Positions 1-5,565 of a stretch of DNA of 5,565 nt are shown one piece after another. Below the pieces are notes generated by a model. It was not told where the DNA came from, made no database searches, and saw nothing but the letters and a program-made list of their open reading frames with translations. The position numbers and the translations under genes were made by a program. The stretch lies in contig JAUIKP010000253.1 of the NCBI GenBank assembly GCA_030430725.1, forward strand, positions 1-5,565. The letters run 5' to 3'. The stretch's first letter is position 1. Each line of letters begins with the position of its first letter. This DNA comes from Nitrospiria bacterium. Lineage in GTDB: Bacteria; Nitrospirota; Nitrospiria; Nitrospirales; UBA8639.

Positions 1-470
1 GAGAGATCGATATCAGACCTCTCTGTGAGTTCGCCACATGAACAGCAAGCAAATTCATCCGCATACAATAGTTCCATAAATTCATGATCCCAGAAATACC
101 GTTCGGTCATCGTTTGGAAGTCCACCTGCCCAAACCGGTATCCCCCCAACATGGTAAATGACACCGAAGCATCATAAACCTGATCGTTGTGCCAGAGACA
201 ATAATTTTTGAGGCTTTCGTATAGGAGAAGCCAATGATAGTCGGTCAATCGATAGACCATGGATGCCTCATCATGGGCAACCAGCAATTCCTCAAGCGTG
301 ATGAGTGCACTATAGGGAGTAAACAGCATCCCCACGGCCGGATACTCCACTAACCAGCCATCAGTGTCATTGCGAGAAGCGAGACGCCTCACGGCTTGAA
401 GCTCATATTCAAGGGCCTGCCTCACAAACGGAATAAACACGGCATCAGGTTGAGTCCGAAAATACAGCAT
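1..470 (-). CDS. Unrecognised protein, C-terminus beyond the left edge
   Basis: An uninterrupted reading frame of 156 codons runs from an ATG at 470-468 to the window edge, so the stop codon lies outside. I do not recognise the family and assign no function. The product begins MLYFRTQPDAV, is rich in aromatic and acidic residues, has no signal peptide or clear membrane segment, and carries a cysteine cluster near the cut end (ACCSCGEL, about residues 142-149) that could bind a metal or be redox active; that is inference. The ATG is the only normal start, because an in-frame TAA lies 11 codons upstream (506-504) with no ATG, GTG or TTG between. No clear Shine-Dalgarno precedes it. It begins 29 bp after the stop of the CheY-like receiver on the same strand, so co-transcription and perhaps translational coupling are likely. 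The frame stays open for 470 bp in the same direction as its neighbours, which supports a real gene. Confidence 0.72.
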   Translation of the reverse strand, partial: MLYFRTQPDAVFIPFVRQALEYELQAVRRLASRNDTDGWLVEYPAVGMLFTPYSALITLEELLVAHDEASMVYRLTDYHWLLLYESLKNYCLWHNDQVYDASVSFTMLGGYRFGQVDFQTMTERYFWDHEFMELLYADEFACCSCGELTERSDIDL

Positions 471-499
471 CGCTCGTGGTTCAAAGAGGGAAACCCTGG

Positions 500-871
500 C
501 TAATTATCGTGAAGCGCTTGGGTAACGAGGTCCGAAATGGCGTGCAGTTGGAAAGGCTTATCGATGGTGTGTTGAGCCCCCAACCGACGAGCGAGATCCA
601 ACAAATCGAGTTTGGCTCGCTCACTTCCACCCGACATGGCAATAATTTTTACATGAGGAAATTCACGCCGCAAATCCAGTATGGTCTCAAGCCCCTCTTT
701 TTCCGGCATAAGAATATCTAAAATAATGAGATCGGCAGGGTGATTGCGATATTCCTTGATGCCTTCCACCCCGTTTGAGGCACAGTCCACAGTATAGCCC
801 TGTTCCTCCAAGGCTTGCTTCAACAGGTCACAAACCTGTCGATCATCATCCACAACAAGAATGTTTGCCAT
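500..871 (-). CDS. Single-domain CheY-like response regulator
   Basis: A 123-residue protein that consists only of a receiver domain. It should accept phosphate from a histidine kinase or HPt protein and act in the cytoplasm by protein contacts, since no output domain is present. The acidic pocket is D8-D9-D10 (ILVVDDD), the phosphoacceptor is D52 (LIILDILMP), the switch residue is S80 (IAMSGG), and K105 lies in the conserved KPF motif, so every key residue for phosphorylation is intact. The frame extends 6 codons upstream to a GTG at 889. I prefer the ATG at 871 because it gives the typical receiver start (MANILVVDDD) and has a purine-rich GGAAAGAG ribosome site just upstream. It lies 285 bp after the hybrid kinase gene on the same strand, and an unknown gene follows after 29 bp. 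The nearby kinase is the obvious partner candidate, but partnership is inferred from position only. Confidence 0.93.
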   Translation of the reverse strand: MANILVVDDDRQVCDLLKQALEEQGYTVDCASNGVEGIKEYRNHPADLIILDILMPEKEGLETILDLRREFPHVKIIAMSGGSERAKLDLLDLARRLGAQHTIDKPFQLHAISDLVTQALHDN

Positions 872-1156
872 AACTTCGTCTCTTTCCACGCCTCACCCCG
901 GATGATCATCCTCCTCTTCTACCAGAAACAACGCATCACGGACTGTGCGACCAACTTTGGATTCATTTTACAATAGTGGTTCAGGCCAAACTCACAACCT
1001 CTCGACTCTCAAACGCCATATCAACAGTAAATGATCGGCATCTGGGATTCATGATTTTTGAAGAGCCTTCCCAGAATGACCTGCATCTCGGAGGGCTATT
1101 TGATGACCCATCACAAACCAAAGGAACCGTGTCTTCCCCATTCATTTTCCCGTCGG
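872..1156. other. Gap between kinase and CheY-like receiver genes
   Basis: The 285 bp hold no supported gene. A 7-bp inverted repeat (TCTGGGA at 1041-1047, TCCCAGA at 1069-1075) with a 21-nt loop follows the kinase gene, but no T-run follows it, so I do not call it a terminator. On the minus strand a weak promoter-like pair, TTGTGA then TATTGT about 16 bp later (near 975-1000), could serve the receiver gene. It matches consensus at only four of six positions in each box. A perfect 12-bp palindrome lies at 900-911. Confidence 0.4.
900..911. promoter_or_regulatory. Perfect 12-bp palindrome before the receiver gene
   Basis: GGATGATCATCC is its own reverse complement. It lies 29 bp upstream of the receiver's ATG at 871. 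It could be an operator for the receiver gene, but one perfect 12-mer palindrome is expected about once in a window of this size by chance, so support is weak. Confidence 0.2.
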
Positions 1157-3124
1157 TCAGGATTCAGCTAACGAGGAAGATGTTTTGTCAAGGACATGGC
1201 GAATAATCGGAACCAGGTCCCGAATCGCCAGTGGCTTCATTAAATAGCCCTGAATACCCAATGCCTTCGCTCGTTCCGCCGAGATCACATGACTGAATCC
1301 TGTACATAAAATGATGGGGAGATCCGGGCGAATCCGCAGCAGCTCACGGGATAGAGCCTCACCGGTCAATCCCGGCATAGTCTGATCGGTAATCACGAGA
1401 TCAAAACGATGAGGGTCTTGCTTAAAAACGCTCAGAGCCTCCATTGAATTCGTGTGCACTTCTACCGTATATCCCAGTTGCGTGAGAAGCTCCTTCCCAA
1501 GACGCACAATCGTCTCTTCATCATCCACAAATAAAACTGATTCTTTCCCAGTCGGAATGGCATTTTGATCATCAATAGGCTCGATAACCTGGGACGGAAC
1601 GGTCGGGAGGTAAACATCGATTTTCGTCCCCTTATTTACAATACTGTCAACGACAATGGCTCCTTTGTGATTCGTAATGATTCCATGCACCACGGCCATC
1701 CCCATTCCCGACCCCTCGCCAATCGGTTTGGTGGTAAAGAAAGGATCAAACAGCCGCTCAAGCACTTCGGGAGTCATACCCGAACCGGTATCTTCCACCG
1801 TCAACCGAACATGCGGACCAATATGTAATCCCGAAATGGCTTTGGTGAGTTCTTCTGTCACCTCCACCTCTTCCAGGGCGACGGTCAAAATCCCGCCGGG
1901 TTCCCGCATAGCATATTCAGCGTTGGTGCATAGATTGATAATGATCTGATGCATTTGGGTCGGATCCGCTAAAATGGTGGCTTCCGTCTTCAATGCTTGA
2001 CGGATCTCAATGGTGGTGGGAATCGTGGATCGTAAAAGTTTGAGGGCTTCCCGGACGACCATGTGGAAAGGTGTGGGTTTTTTCCCCTGACCCGCTTGAC
2101 GACTAAAGGTCAAAATTTGAAGCACCAGGTGCTTGGCTCGGTGACCCGCGGTCAGCACTTCCTGCAGATTTCGTTGAGTACGGCTTTCCTTTGGCACGGT
2201 GGCCAATGCCAATTCGGTGTAACCCAAAATTGCCGTCAAAATATTGTTGAAATCATGGGCGATACCCCCTGCCAACGTCCCAATGGCTTCCATGCGGCTT
2301 GATTGTCGAAATTGACGCTCGGTTTTCGTCAGCGCCTCCTCCACACGCTTCCGTTCTGTAATATCCTCCGCCACTCCCGCAAAGCTCAGCACATTCCCAT
2401 TCGTCTTTCGAATAGGAACCGTTTGGATTCGGACCCACCGCATGGTGTTATCCGGTCTCACAATCCGGCATTCTCCCTGAACCCCATTTACCTCCGGTGC
2501 AAATTGGTGTGCGTGAAATCCTGGTTGATCATGAGGATGAATCGCATTCCATAGACTTCGAGAATCTTCCAATAGACTGGCACAACTCCGGCCCCAAACC
2601 GTTTCATATTGAGGGCTGACATACCAGACCTCAGACTGGTCAGGGGAGAAGACCCAAAAAACTTCTTTAATATGGTCAACCAGTTGCCGAAACCGTTCAT
2701 CCCGCTCTGTCAGTGCGATCTCCAGTTCCTTCGTGTACTCCGTCAGTTGGTCACGAAATGTTCGACGGAGAGTATCCAGCAAATCCGATGTGGACTCTTC
2801 CGGCTTAAGGTAGGCTACGGCCCGCTCACCAATGAGACCTTTCACCGAATCCAGGGAGCCAAAGGCAGGACTCAAGATTATCTGAATTTCTGCATTCTTC
2901 GCCTTGAGAAGAGAAAGCAATGAGACTTCGGAGACATCCGGCGTCTGCACATCGACCATTGCGACCGCAAAGCTCTCACATTTCGCATATTCCGAAGCTT
3001 CCGTGGCCGTCCTGGCCCCTACCACCTGGTAGTTTTCTTCACCTAGAACCTTGACGAGGGTTTCCAATTGGTCAGGACGGTCTTGCACAATGAGGATTCG
3101 CAACCATTCCCTTCGCATCGTCAT
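1157..3124 (-). CDS. Soluble hybrid sensor histidine kinase (REC-PAS-HisKA-HATPase-REC)
   Basis: A 655-residue kinase without membrane segments, so it should sense an internal signal or a partner. Domains in order: an N-terminal receiver-like domain (about 8-122; D15, phosphoacceptor-position D58, K107, but Q14 where an acidic residue is usual); a short charged linker; a PAS domain with its PAC tail (about 145-258, ending DITERKRVEE); the HisKA dimerisation domain with H290 in GGIAHDFNN; an HATPase domain (about 385-508) with N box N401, G1 box DTGSGM (445-450), F box LFDPFFTTK and G2 box GEGSGMGM (469-476); and a C-terminal receiver (about 528-646) with D534-D535, D580, T608 and K630 intact. 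The core should autophosphorylate H290 and pass phosphate to D580. The H-box type resembles NtrB-like and hybrid kinases. The first ATG (3124) has a strong AGGGGAGG site 5 nt upstream; a second ATG at 3118 is an alternative. It lies 577 bp after pyrF and 285 bp before a CheY-like receiver gene. The signal is unknown. Confidence 0.95.
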   Translation of the reverse strand: MTMRREWLRILIVQDRPDQLETLVKVLGEENYQVVGARTATEASEYAKCESFAVAMVDVQTPDVSEVSLLSLLKAKNAEIQIILSPAFGSLDSVKGLIGERAVAYLKPEESTSDLLDTLRRTFRDQLTEYTKELEIALTERDERFRQLVDHIKEVFWVFSPDQSEVWYVSPQYETVWGRSCASLLEDSRSLWNAIHPHDQPGFHAHQFAPEVNGVQGECRIVRPDNTMRWVRIQTVPIRKTNGNVLSFAGVAEDITERKRVEEALTKTERQFRQSSRMEAIGTLAGGIAHDFNNILTAILGYTELALATVPKESRTQRNLQEVLTAGHRAKHLVLQILTFSRQAGQGKKPTPFHMVVREALKLLRSTIPTTIEIRQALKTEATILADPTQMHQIIINLCTNAEYAMREPGGILTVALEEVEVTEELTKAISGLHIGPHVRLTVEDTGSGMTPEVLERLFDPFFTTKPIGEGSGMGMAVVHGIITNHKGAIVVDSIVNKGTKIDVYLPTVPSQVIEPIDDQNAIPTGKESVLFVDDEETIVRLGKELLTQLGYTVEVHTNSMEALSVFKQDPHRFDLVITDQTMPGLTGEALSRELLRIRPDLPIILCTGFSHVISAERAKALGIQGYLMKPLAIRDLVPIIRHVLDKTSSSLAES

Positions 3125-3701
3125 ATATTCCTCCCCTAATTCTACCGTCCAGAACTGTGTGCGTAACCCTCAGAATGTATTCAAAGGTTTATTGGGAGAA
3201 TTTCCAAGCCAAGATCCCCTTGAATTTCTACCTCTGTTCCGGCTGCTCCGTCGCATCGTACTTCACTTCGACGAAACAGAATGTTGCTTTCATTCACGGG
3301 ATTGATCGCACCTCGTGCCCTTCCGGAGACCAATCCCCGGTATTTCCCCATCATCGGACCACCATCATAACAATCCCGGCATGAATGGTCACGCCCCTGT
3401 TCCTCAACAAGAAGGGAGAGAAATTACTGGTGAAAATGATTATTGAAGAGAAGTCCACTGGCTATCCCAATCGTTCCACTGTGCTATTCGGAAAGACGGA
3501 GCCTCACGGTCCGGTATCCCGATACGTCATAATACAGTCGTCATCACTTAAGAGAAGTGGATTCCCATCAACAGTTGGCCATACAGTGATTGAGGCAAGC
3601 AACCTAGAAACAAAAGGGCCCCTGAAAAAGGGTAGAAACACTCCGAAAATAAGGAAAGGGAAAAAGGTGCAGAAACTTTTAAAAAGGGCCACTTTGGCTT
3701 T
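3125..3701. other. 577-bp gap between pyrF and the kinase gene
   Basis: I see no supported gene here. Open frames on either strand (for example 3385-3705 on plus and 3504-3692 on minus) lack ribosome sites and recognisable protein character. The first of these also runs through the pyrF terminator and stop codon. The pyrF-proximal part, about 3600-3690, is purine-rich on the plus strand with three copies of AAAAAGG. No convincing -35/-10 pair was found upstream of the kinase, although its promoter should lie here if the hairpin at 3681-3704 ends the pyrF transcript. Confidence 0.5.
3130..3137 (-). promoter_or_regulatory. Shine-Dalgarno site of the hybrid kinase
   Basis: On the minus strand AGGGGAGG ends 5 nt before the ATG at 3124 and 11 nt before the second ATG at 3118. 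This is the strongest ribosome-binding site in the window and favours the first ATG. Confidence 0.75.
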
Positions 3702-3704
3702 TTA
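3681..3704 (-). terminator. Intrinsic-terminator-like hairpin at the end of pyrF
   Basis: Read on the minus strand, the pyrF stop codon runs into AAAAAG-CCA, a 3-nt AAG loop, then TGG-(CC)-CTTTTT. This is a stem of about nine pairs with a 2-nt bulge, whose 3' side ends in five T residues. The A-tract begins inside the TAA stop. The T-rich 3' arm doubles as the U-tract, and the hairpin reads similarly on the plus strand, so it could stop transcription in both directions. The G+C core is short, so strength is uncertain. Confidence 0.5.
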
Positions 3705-4502
3705 AGACTCATGGGGATGAGGCCAGCGATTCTCCCCGGCCAATGTCCGCTCTTTCGATGGACCAGCCTTGACCGCTACGGCAATTTCCTCTTGAATCCT
3801 TTCAGCCATTTTGCGCCGATTGTCCGCATCGCGAATAGGTCGCCCAACGACTAAATAATCCGCCCCGGCCCGAATGGCGTCATACGGAGTTAACGAACGT
3901 TGATGTTCATGGGTGTCTTGTCCTGCCGGTCTCACACCTGGAGAGACAATGATCGCATGTTGACCAAACCGTTCTCTCAGGATTCCAACATACTTTCCTG
4001 AGGCGATCAGACCATCACACCCTTGAGCCATCGCCATATCGGCCCGCCATAAGACGTAGTCATCCAGAGAATGAAAACGTGCGGGTTCTCCTTGTTGCAC
4101 ACTCAACATCCCCAGGTCTTGAAGATCTTTTTCTCCCCAACTCGACAGGAGCGGAACGGTCAAAATTTGTATTGACCCGGAACCCCGACCCAACACGGCA
4201 GCCTTGGCTGTGGCATGATTTCCAAATATGGTAAGGAAATCAACATCAAGATCAACCGCTAAATTCACAGCTCGACGCACGGTTTCATCTATATCGTTCA
4301 TCTTGAGATCTAAAAAGATCCGACAATTTTGTGCCCGTAATTCCTTGATGAAATCCGCATTAACCGCCAGAAATAATTCCAGGCCGATTTTATAAAACCA
4401 GGCAACACCTTCTAAATCCTTCACATATCGACGGGCTTCCCCTACGGAGGAAACATCAAGGGCGACAATTAACCGTTCCTGTATGGGGATAACCATGTTC
4501 AT
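3702..4502 (-). CDS. pyrF: Orotidine 5'-phosphate decarboxylase
   Basis: The enzyme decarboxylates OMP to UMP, the last step of de novo pyrimidine synthesis, in the cytoplasm as a dimeric TIM barrel. The 266-residue product shows the family signature throughout: LIVALD with D16, YKIGLE with K38, the catalytic DLKMNDI segment (D65, K67, D70, the known Asp-x-Lys-x-x-Asp spacing), the PGVRP loop, and GADYLVVGRPI with phosphate-binding R221. The position usually read as DQ(K)R is EHQR here. It is longer than the roughly 230-245 residues common in the family because of a hydrophilic tail of about 25 residues (AVKAGPSKER onward), whose role is unknown. Two start codons compete: ATG 4502 and ATG 4496. 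The clearest Shine-Dalgarno, GGAGG (4519-4523), is 16 nt from the first, which is rather far, and no other in-frame start exists upstream. It probably has its own transcript, with a terminator-like hairpin at its stop and long gaps on both sides. Confidence 0.96.
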   Translation of the reverse strand: MNMVIPIQERLIVALDVSSVGEARRYVKDLEGVAWFYKIGLELFLAVNADFIKELRAQNCRIFLDLKMNDIDETVRRAVNLAVDLDVDFLTIFGNHATAKAAVLGRGSGSIQILTVPLLSSWGEKDLQDLGMLSVQQGEPARFHSLDDYVLWRADMAMAQGCDGLIASGKYVGILRERFGQHAIIVSPGVRPAGQDTHEHQRSLTPYDAIRAGADYLVVGRPIRDADNRRKMAERIQEEIAVAVKAGPSKERTLAGENRWPHPHES

Positions 4503-4606
4503 TCCCGATTCACCATATCCTCCAGCAATTTGACATTCATGGTAATGAGTGGATGAGAAAGCTGTATACGACCCGAGGAAAAAGAGCTGGGGGCTTTATT
4601 CCAGGC

Positions 4607-4620
4607 TTACTTACAAGTAA
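4607..4620. promoter_or_regulatory. Palindrome upstream of pyrF
   Basis: TTACTTACAAGTAA is a pair of perfect 6-bp arms around a 2-bp centre, 104 bp upstream of the pyrF start. It has the form of a dimeric repressor operator. No matched promoter could be placed next to it with confidence, so the role is speculative. Confidence 0.25.
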
Positions 4621-5038
4621 ATAGCCACACACCCAATTACCGCATGAACATGACCGCATGCTTGTTTAGAAACAGTGGAGAGTGCCACAACCAATGGATG
4701 AACTCAAGCCACACCACATCGAAGCCAAACCTGACCTTGCTGACTCCTTGTTCCGAAGCATTTCGCGGAAAATCCCTGGACCTGCGTAGGCTTCCTAAAA
4801 CCACTCCCCTTGCACATCCTACCCACAAGATACGTACACAAACATTTTTTGATTCTGTCATAGCATGAAAGCGTCGATTCCGGTCTCCATGCCGAATAGG
4901 GTCAGTACGTTTTACAATTTTACGTCGGGTCGAGAACGATTATTGGACTTCGGAGACAGATAGCTGACCTATCAAAAGAAACGGATCGAAACGTCGAGCC
5001 AACGCCAGTATAGTCGCCGGTGACTTCCACCTCGGGGA

Positions 5039-5094
5039 GTATCCAGATCAAGGTTCTGTATCCATTTGGATAAATGGGTGTATCCAAACAGATA
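5039..5094. repeat. Three GTATCCA direct repeats with an embedded dyad
   Basis: The heptamer GTATCCA occurs at 5039-5045, 5058-5064 and 5080-5086, spaced 19 and 22 bp, close to two helical turns. The second copy forms the dyad TATCCATTTGGATA (5059-5072; 6-bp arms, 2-bp centre). The right arm of that dyad also pairs with the third copy as a perfect 8-bp inverted repeat: TTTGGATA at 5065-5072 and TATCCAAA at 5081-5088, with an 8-nt loop. The third copy is followed by a degraded right arm (CAGATA, 5089-5094). This looks like a multi-site operator or enhancer for a dimeric DNA-binding protein. It lies about 207-262 bp upstream of the regulator start and about 150-200 bp upstream of the sigma-54-like promoter. 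Confidence 0.55.
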
Positions 5095-5214
5095 AAAATT
5101 TCATCCTTTTATAAGCAGGAAAGTCACTGATACGGTGGTTTTTCCTTATAGAATTTCACAAAATCACCCTTTTCCCAAAGGCTTACCGCCTGACCGATTC
5201 CACATATACCATTA

Positions 5215-5231
5215 TTGGTACATAGATTGCC
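5215..5231 (+). promoter_or_regulatory. Candidate sigma-54 (-24/-12) promoter
   Basis: TTGGTACATAGATTGCC matches the sigma-54 consensus YTGGCACGNNNNTTGCW at the positions that matter most. GG of the -24 element is at 5217-5218 and GC of the -12 element at 5229-5230, with exactly 10 bp between them; the AC after the GG and the TTGC are also present. Mismatches are T for C in the -24 box, A for G after it, and C for A/T at the end. The predicted transcription start is near 5242, which leaves an untranslated leader of about 60 nt before the response regulator ATG. The repeat cluster at 5039-5094 sits at a distance usual for bacterial enhancer-binding proteins. Confidence 0.5.
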
Positions 5232-5300
5232 TATTCAATCATCATAGCCCCCAGGAACATCCGCGTTGAGGGTTAGTTTCCCCAGACATGAGGTTTGGCC

Positions 5301-5565
5301 ATGGCAAACGCATCCTCTATTCAATCCTCTTCCCCCATTCTCGTGGTCGACGATGAACAAGATATTGTCCTAACTTTACGAGATCTTCTCGAGGCCGACG
5401 GACATCACATCAATGTTGCCTCAACAGGAGGCAGAGCCCTGGAATGCATAAAGCTTCACTCGCCGAGTGTAGTAATCCTGGACGTCAAACTCCCTGACAT
5501 GGATGGCTTACTCGTTCTGGAGAAGATGACAAAAGCGGTGCCAGGTCTTCCCATCATTATTTTGT
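5301..5565 (+). CDS. Response regulator, N-terminal receiver domain, cut by the right edge
   Basis: The first 88 codons of a regulator are present and the rest lies outside the window. After a short serine-rich leader (MANASSIQSSS), a receiver domain begins at PILVVDDE with the acidic pair D17-D18. The phosphoacceptor is D61 in VVILDVKLPDMDG, and the frame is cut inside the following beta strand (PIIIL) just before the switch residue. The start ATG at 5301 has GAGG (5290-5293) 7 nt upstream, a good ribosome site. The output domain cannot be seen. It could be an NtrC-type sigma-54 activator, another DNA-binding regulator, an enzymatic output or a hybrid protein. It is transcribed away from pyrF, probably from the sigma-54-like promoter at 5215-5231, which would fit a regulator that responds to, or belongs to, an NtrC-like circuit. 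That link is inference. Confidence 0.9.
   Translation, partial: MANASSIQSSSPILVVDDEQDIVLTLRDLLEADGHHINVASTGGRALECIKLHSPSVVILDVKLPDMDGLLVLEKMTKAVPGLPIIIL

Larger units (their letters stand above)
4503..5300. other. 798-bp divergent intergenic region
   Basis: This long gap separates pyrF (leftward) from a response regulator (rightward). Two antiparallel 74-codon frames, 4637-4861 on minus and 4644-4868 on plus, cover almost the same bases. Neither has a ribosome site or recognisable content, so I leave both out. I see no tRNA. Signals I can point to are a palindrome at 4607-4620, the GTATCCA repeat cluster at 5039-5094, an AT-rich inverted repeat (ATAAAA at 5092-5097, TTTTAT at 5107-5112) and a sigma-54-like promoter at 5215-5231. 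The stretch from about 4870 to 5030 shows nothing specific. Confidence 0.5.

Noticed and set aside
820..909. Short minus-strand frame from ATG 909 overlapping the receiver gene, preceded by AGAGGAGG
   Set aside because: The purine run touches the ATG with no spacer, and the frame ends within the receiver gene after about 29 codons.
1041..1075. TCTGGGA/TCCCAGA inverted repeat downstream of the kinase as a terminator
   Set aside because: The 21-nt loop is long and no T-run follows on the minus strand.
3504..3692. 62-codon minus-strand frame with a hydrophobic start
   Set aside because: Its GTG start lies inside the pyrF terminator hairpin without a ribosome site; the Phe-rich start simply reflects the T-rich strand.
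3385..3705. 106-codon plus-strand frame with a basic C-terminus
   Set aside because: No ribosome site at its ATG; the Lys/Arg-rich end is explained by the purine-rich tract, and it runs through the pyrF terminator and stop codon.
4637..4868. Two antiparallel 74-codon open frames (4637-4861 minus, 4644-4868 plus)
   Set aside because: They cover nearly the same bases, lack Shine-Dalgarno sites and resemble no protein family I know; at most one could be real and nothing favours either.
5124..5145. CAC/GTG hairpin followed by five T residues in the divergent gap
   Set aside because: The stem is only three pairs, too weak for an intrinsic terminator, and no gene ends just before it.
5105..5155. 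Sigma-70 -10-like boxes (TATAAG at 5110-5115, TATAGA near 5147) upstream of the right-edge regulator
   Set aside because: Neither has an acceptable -35 box at 16-18 bp; the AT-rich context makes such boxes common.

Overview
The window reads as an ordinary stretch of a bacterial chromosome rich in two-component signalling genes. The base composition looks close to half G+C. The style of the proteins (a soluble hybrid kinase with receiver, PAS, kinase and receiver domains, and stand-alone receivers) would suit a Nitrospira-like member of the Nitrospirota, perhaps one of the lower-G+C marine types. That taxonomic guess rests on general familiarity only; nothing in the window proves it.

Layout. 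Four genes lie on the minus strand and are read from right to left: pyrF (3702-4502), a 655-residue hybrid sensor histidine kinase (1157-3124), a single-domain CheY-like receiver (500-871) and an unrecognised protein that runs off the left edge (1-470). On the plus strand, a receiver-domain response regulator begins at 5301 and runs off the right edge. An intrinsic-terminator-like hairpin overlaps the pyrF stop codon, so pyrF probably ends its own transcript and the kinase, receiver and unknown genes form a separate unit.

How the genes may work together. The kinase is cytosolic and carries a degenerate N-terminal receiver, a PAS sensor domain, an HDFNN-type H-box kinase core and an intact C-terminal receiver. 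It is followed after 285 bp by the CheY-like receiver, and 29 bp further by the unknown protein, which has a Cys-Cys-x-Cys-Gly cluster. A phosphorelay that ends in, or is tuned by, the stand-alone receiver is plausible, but no HPt domain or DNA-binding output domain lies in the window. PyrF (orotidine 5'-phosphate decarboxylase) makes UMP and looks like an unrelated neighbour.

Non-coding regions. The 798-bp gap between the divergent pyrF and the right-edge regulator is the most structured part of the window. It holds three direct copies of the heptamer GTATCCA spaced 19 and 22 bp apart. One of them is half of a near-perfect dyad and also of an 8-bp inverted repeat. About 130 bp downstream lies a good match to a sigma-54 (-24/-12) promoter, which sits about 70 bp before the regulator start. 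This resembles the enhancer-plus-sigma-54 arrangement of NtrC-type promoters and is the best lead here. The 577-bp gap between pyrF and the kinase holds a purine-rich tract and no convincing gene.
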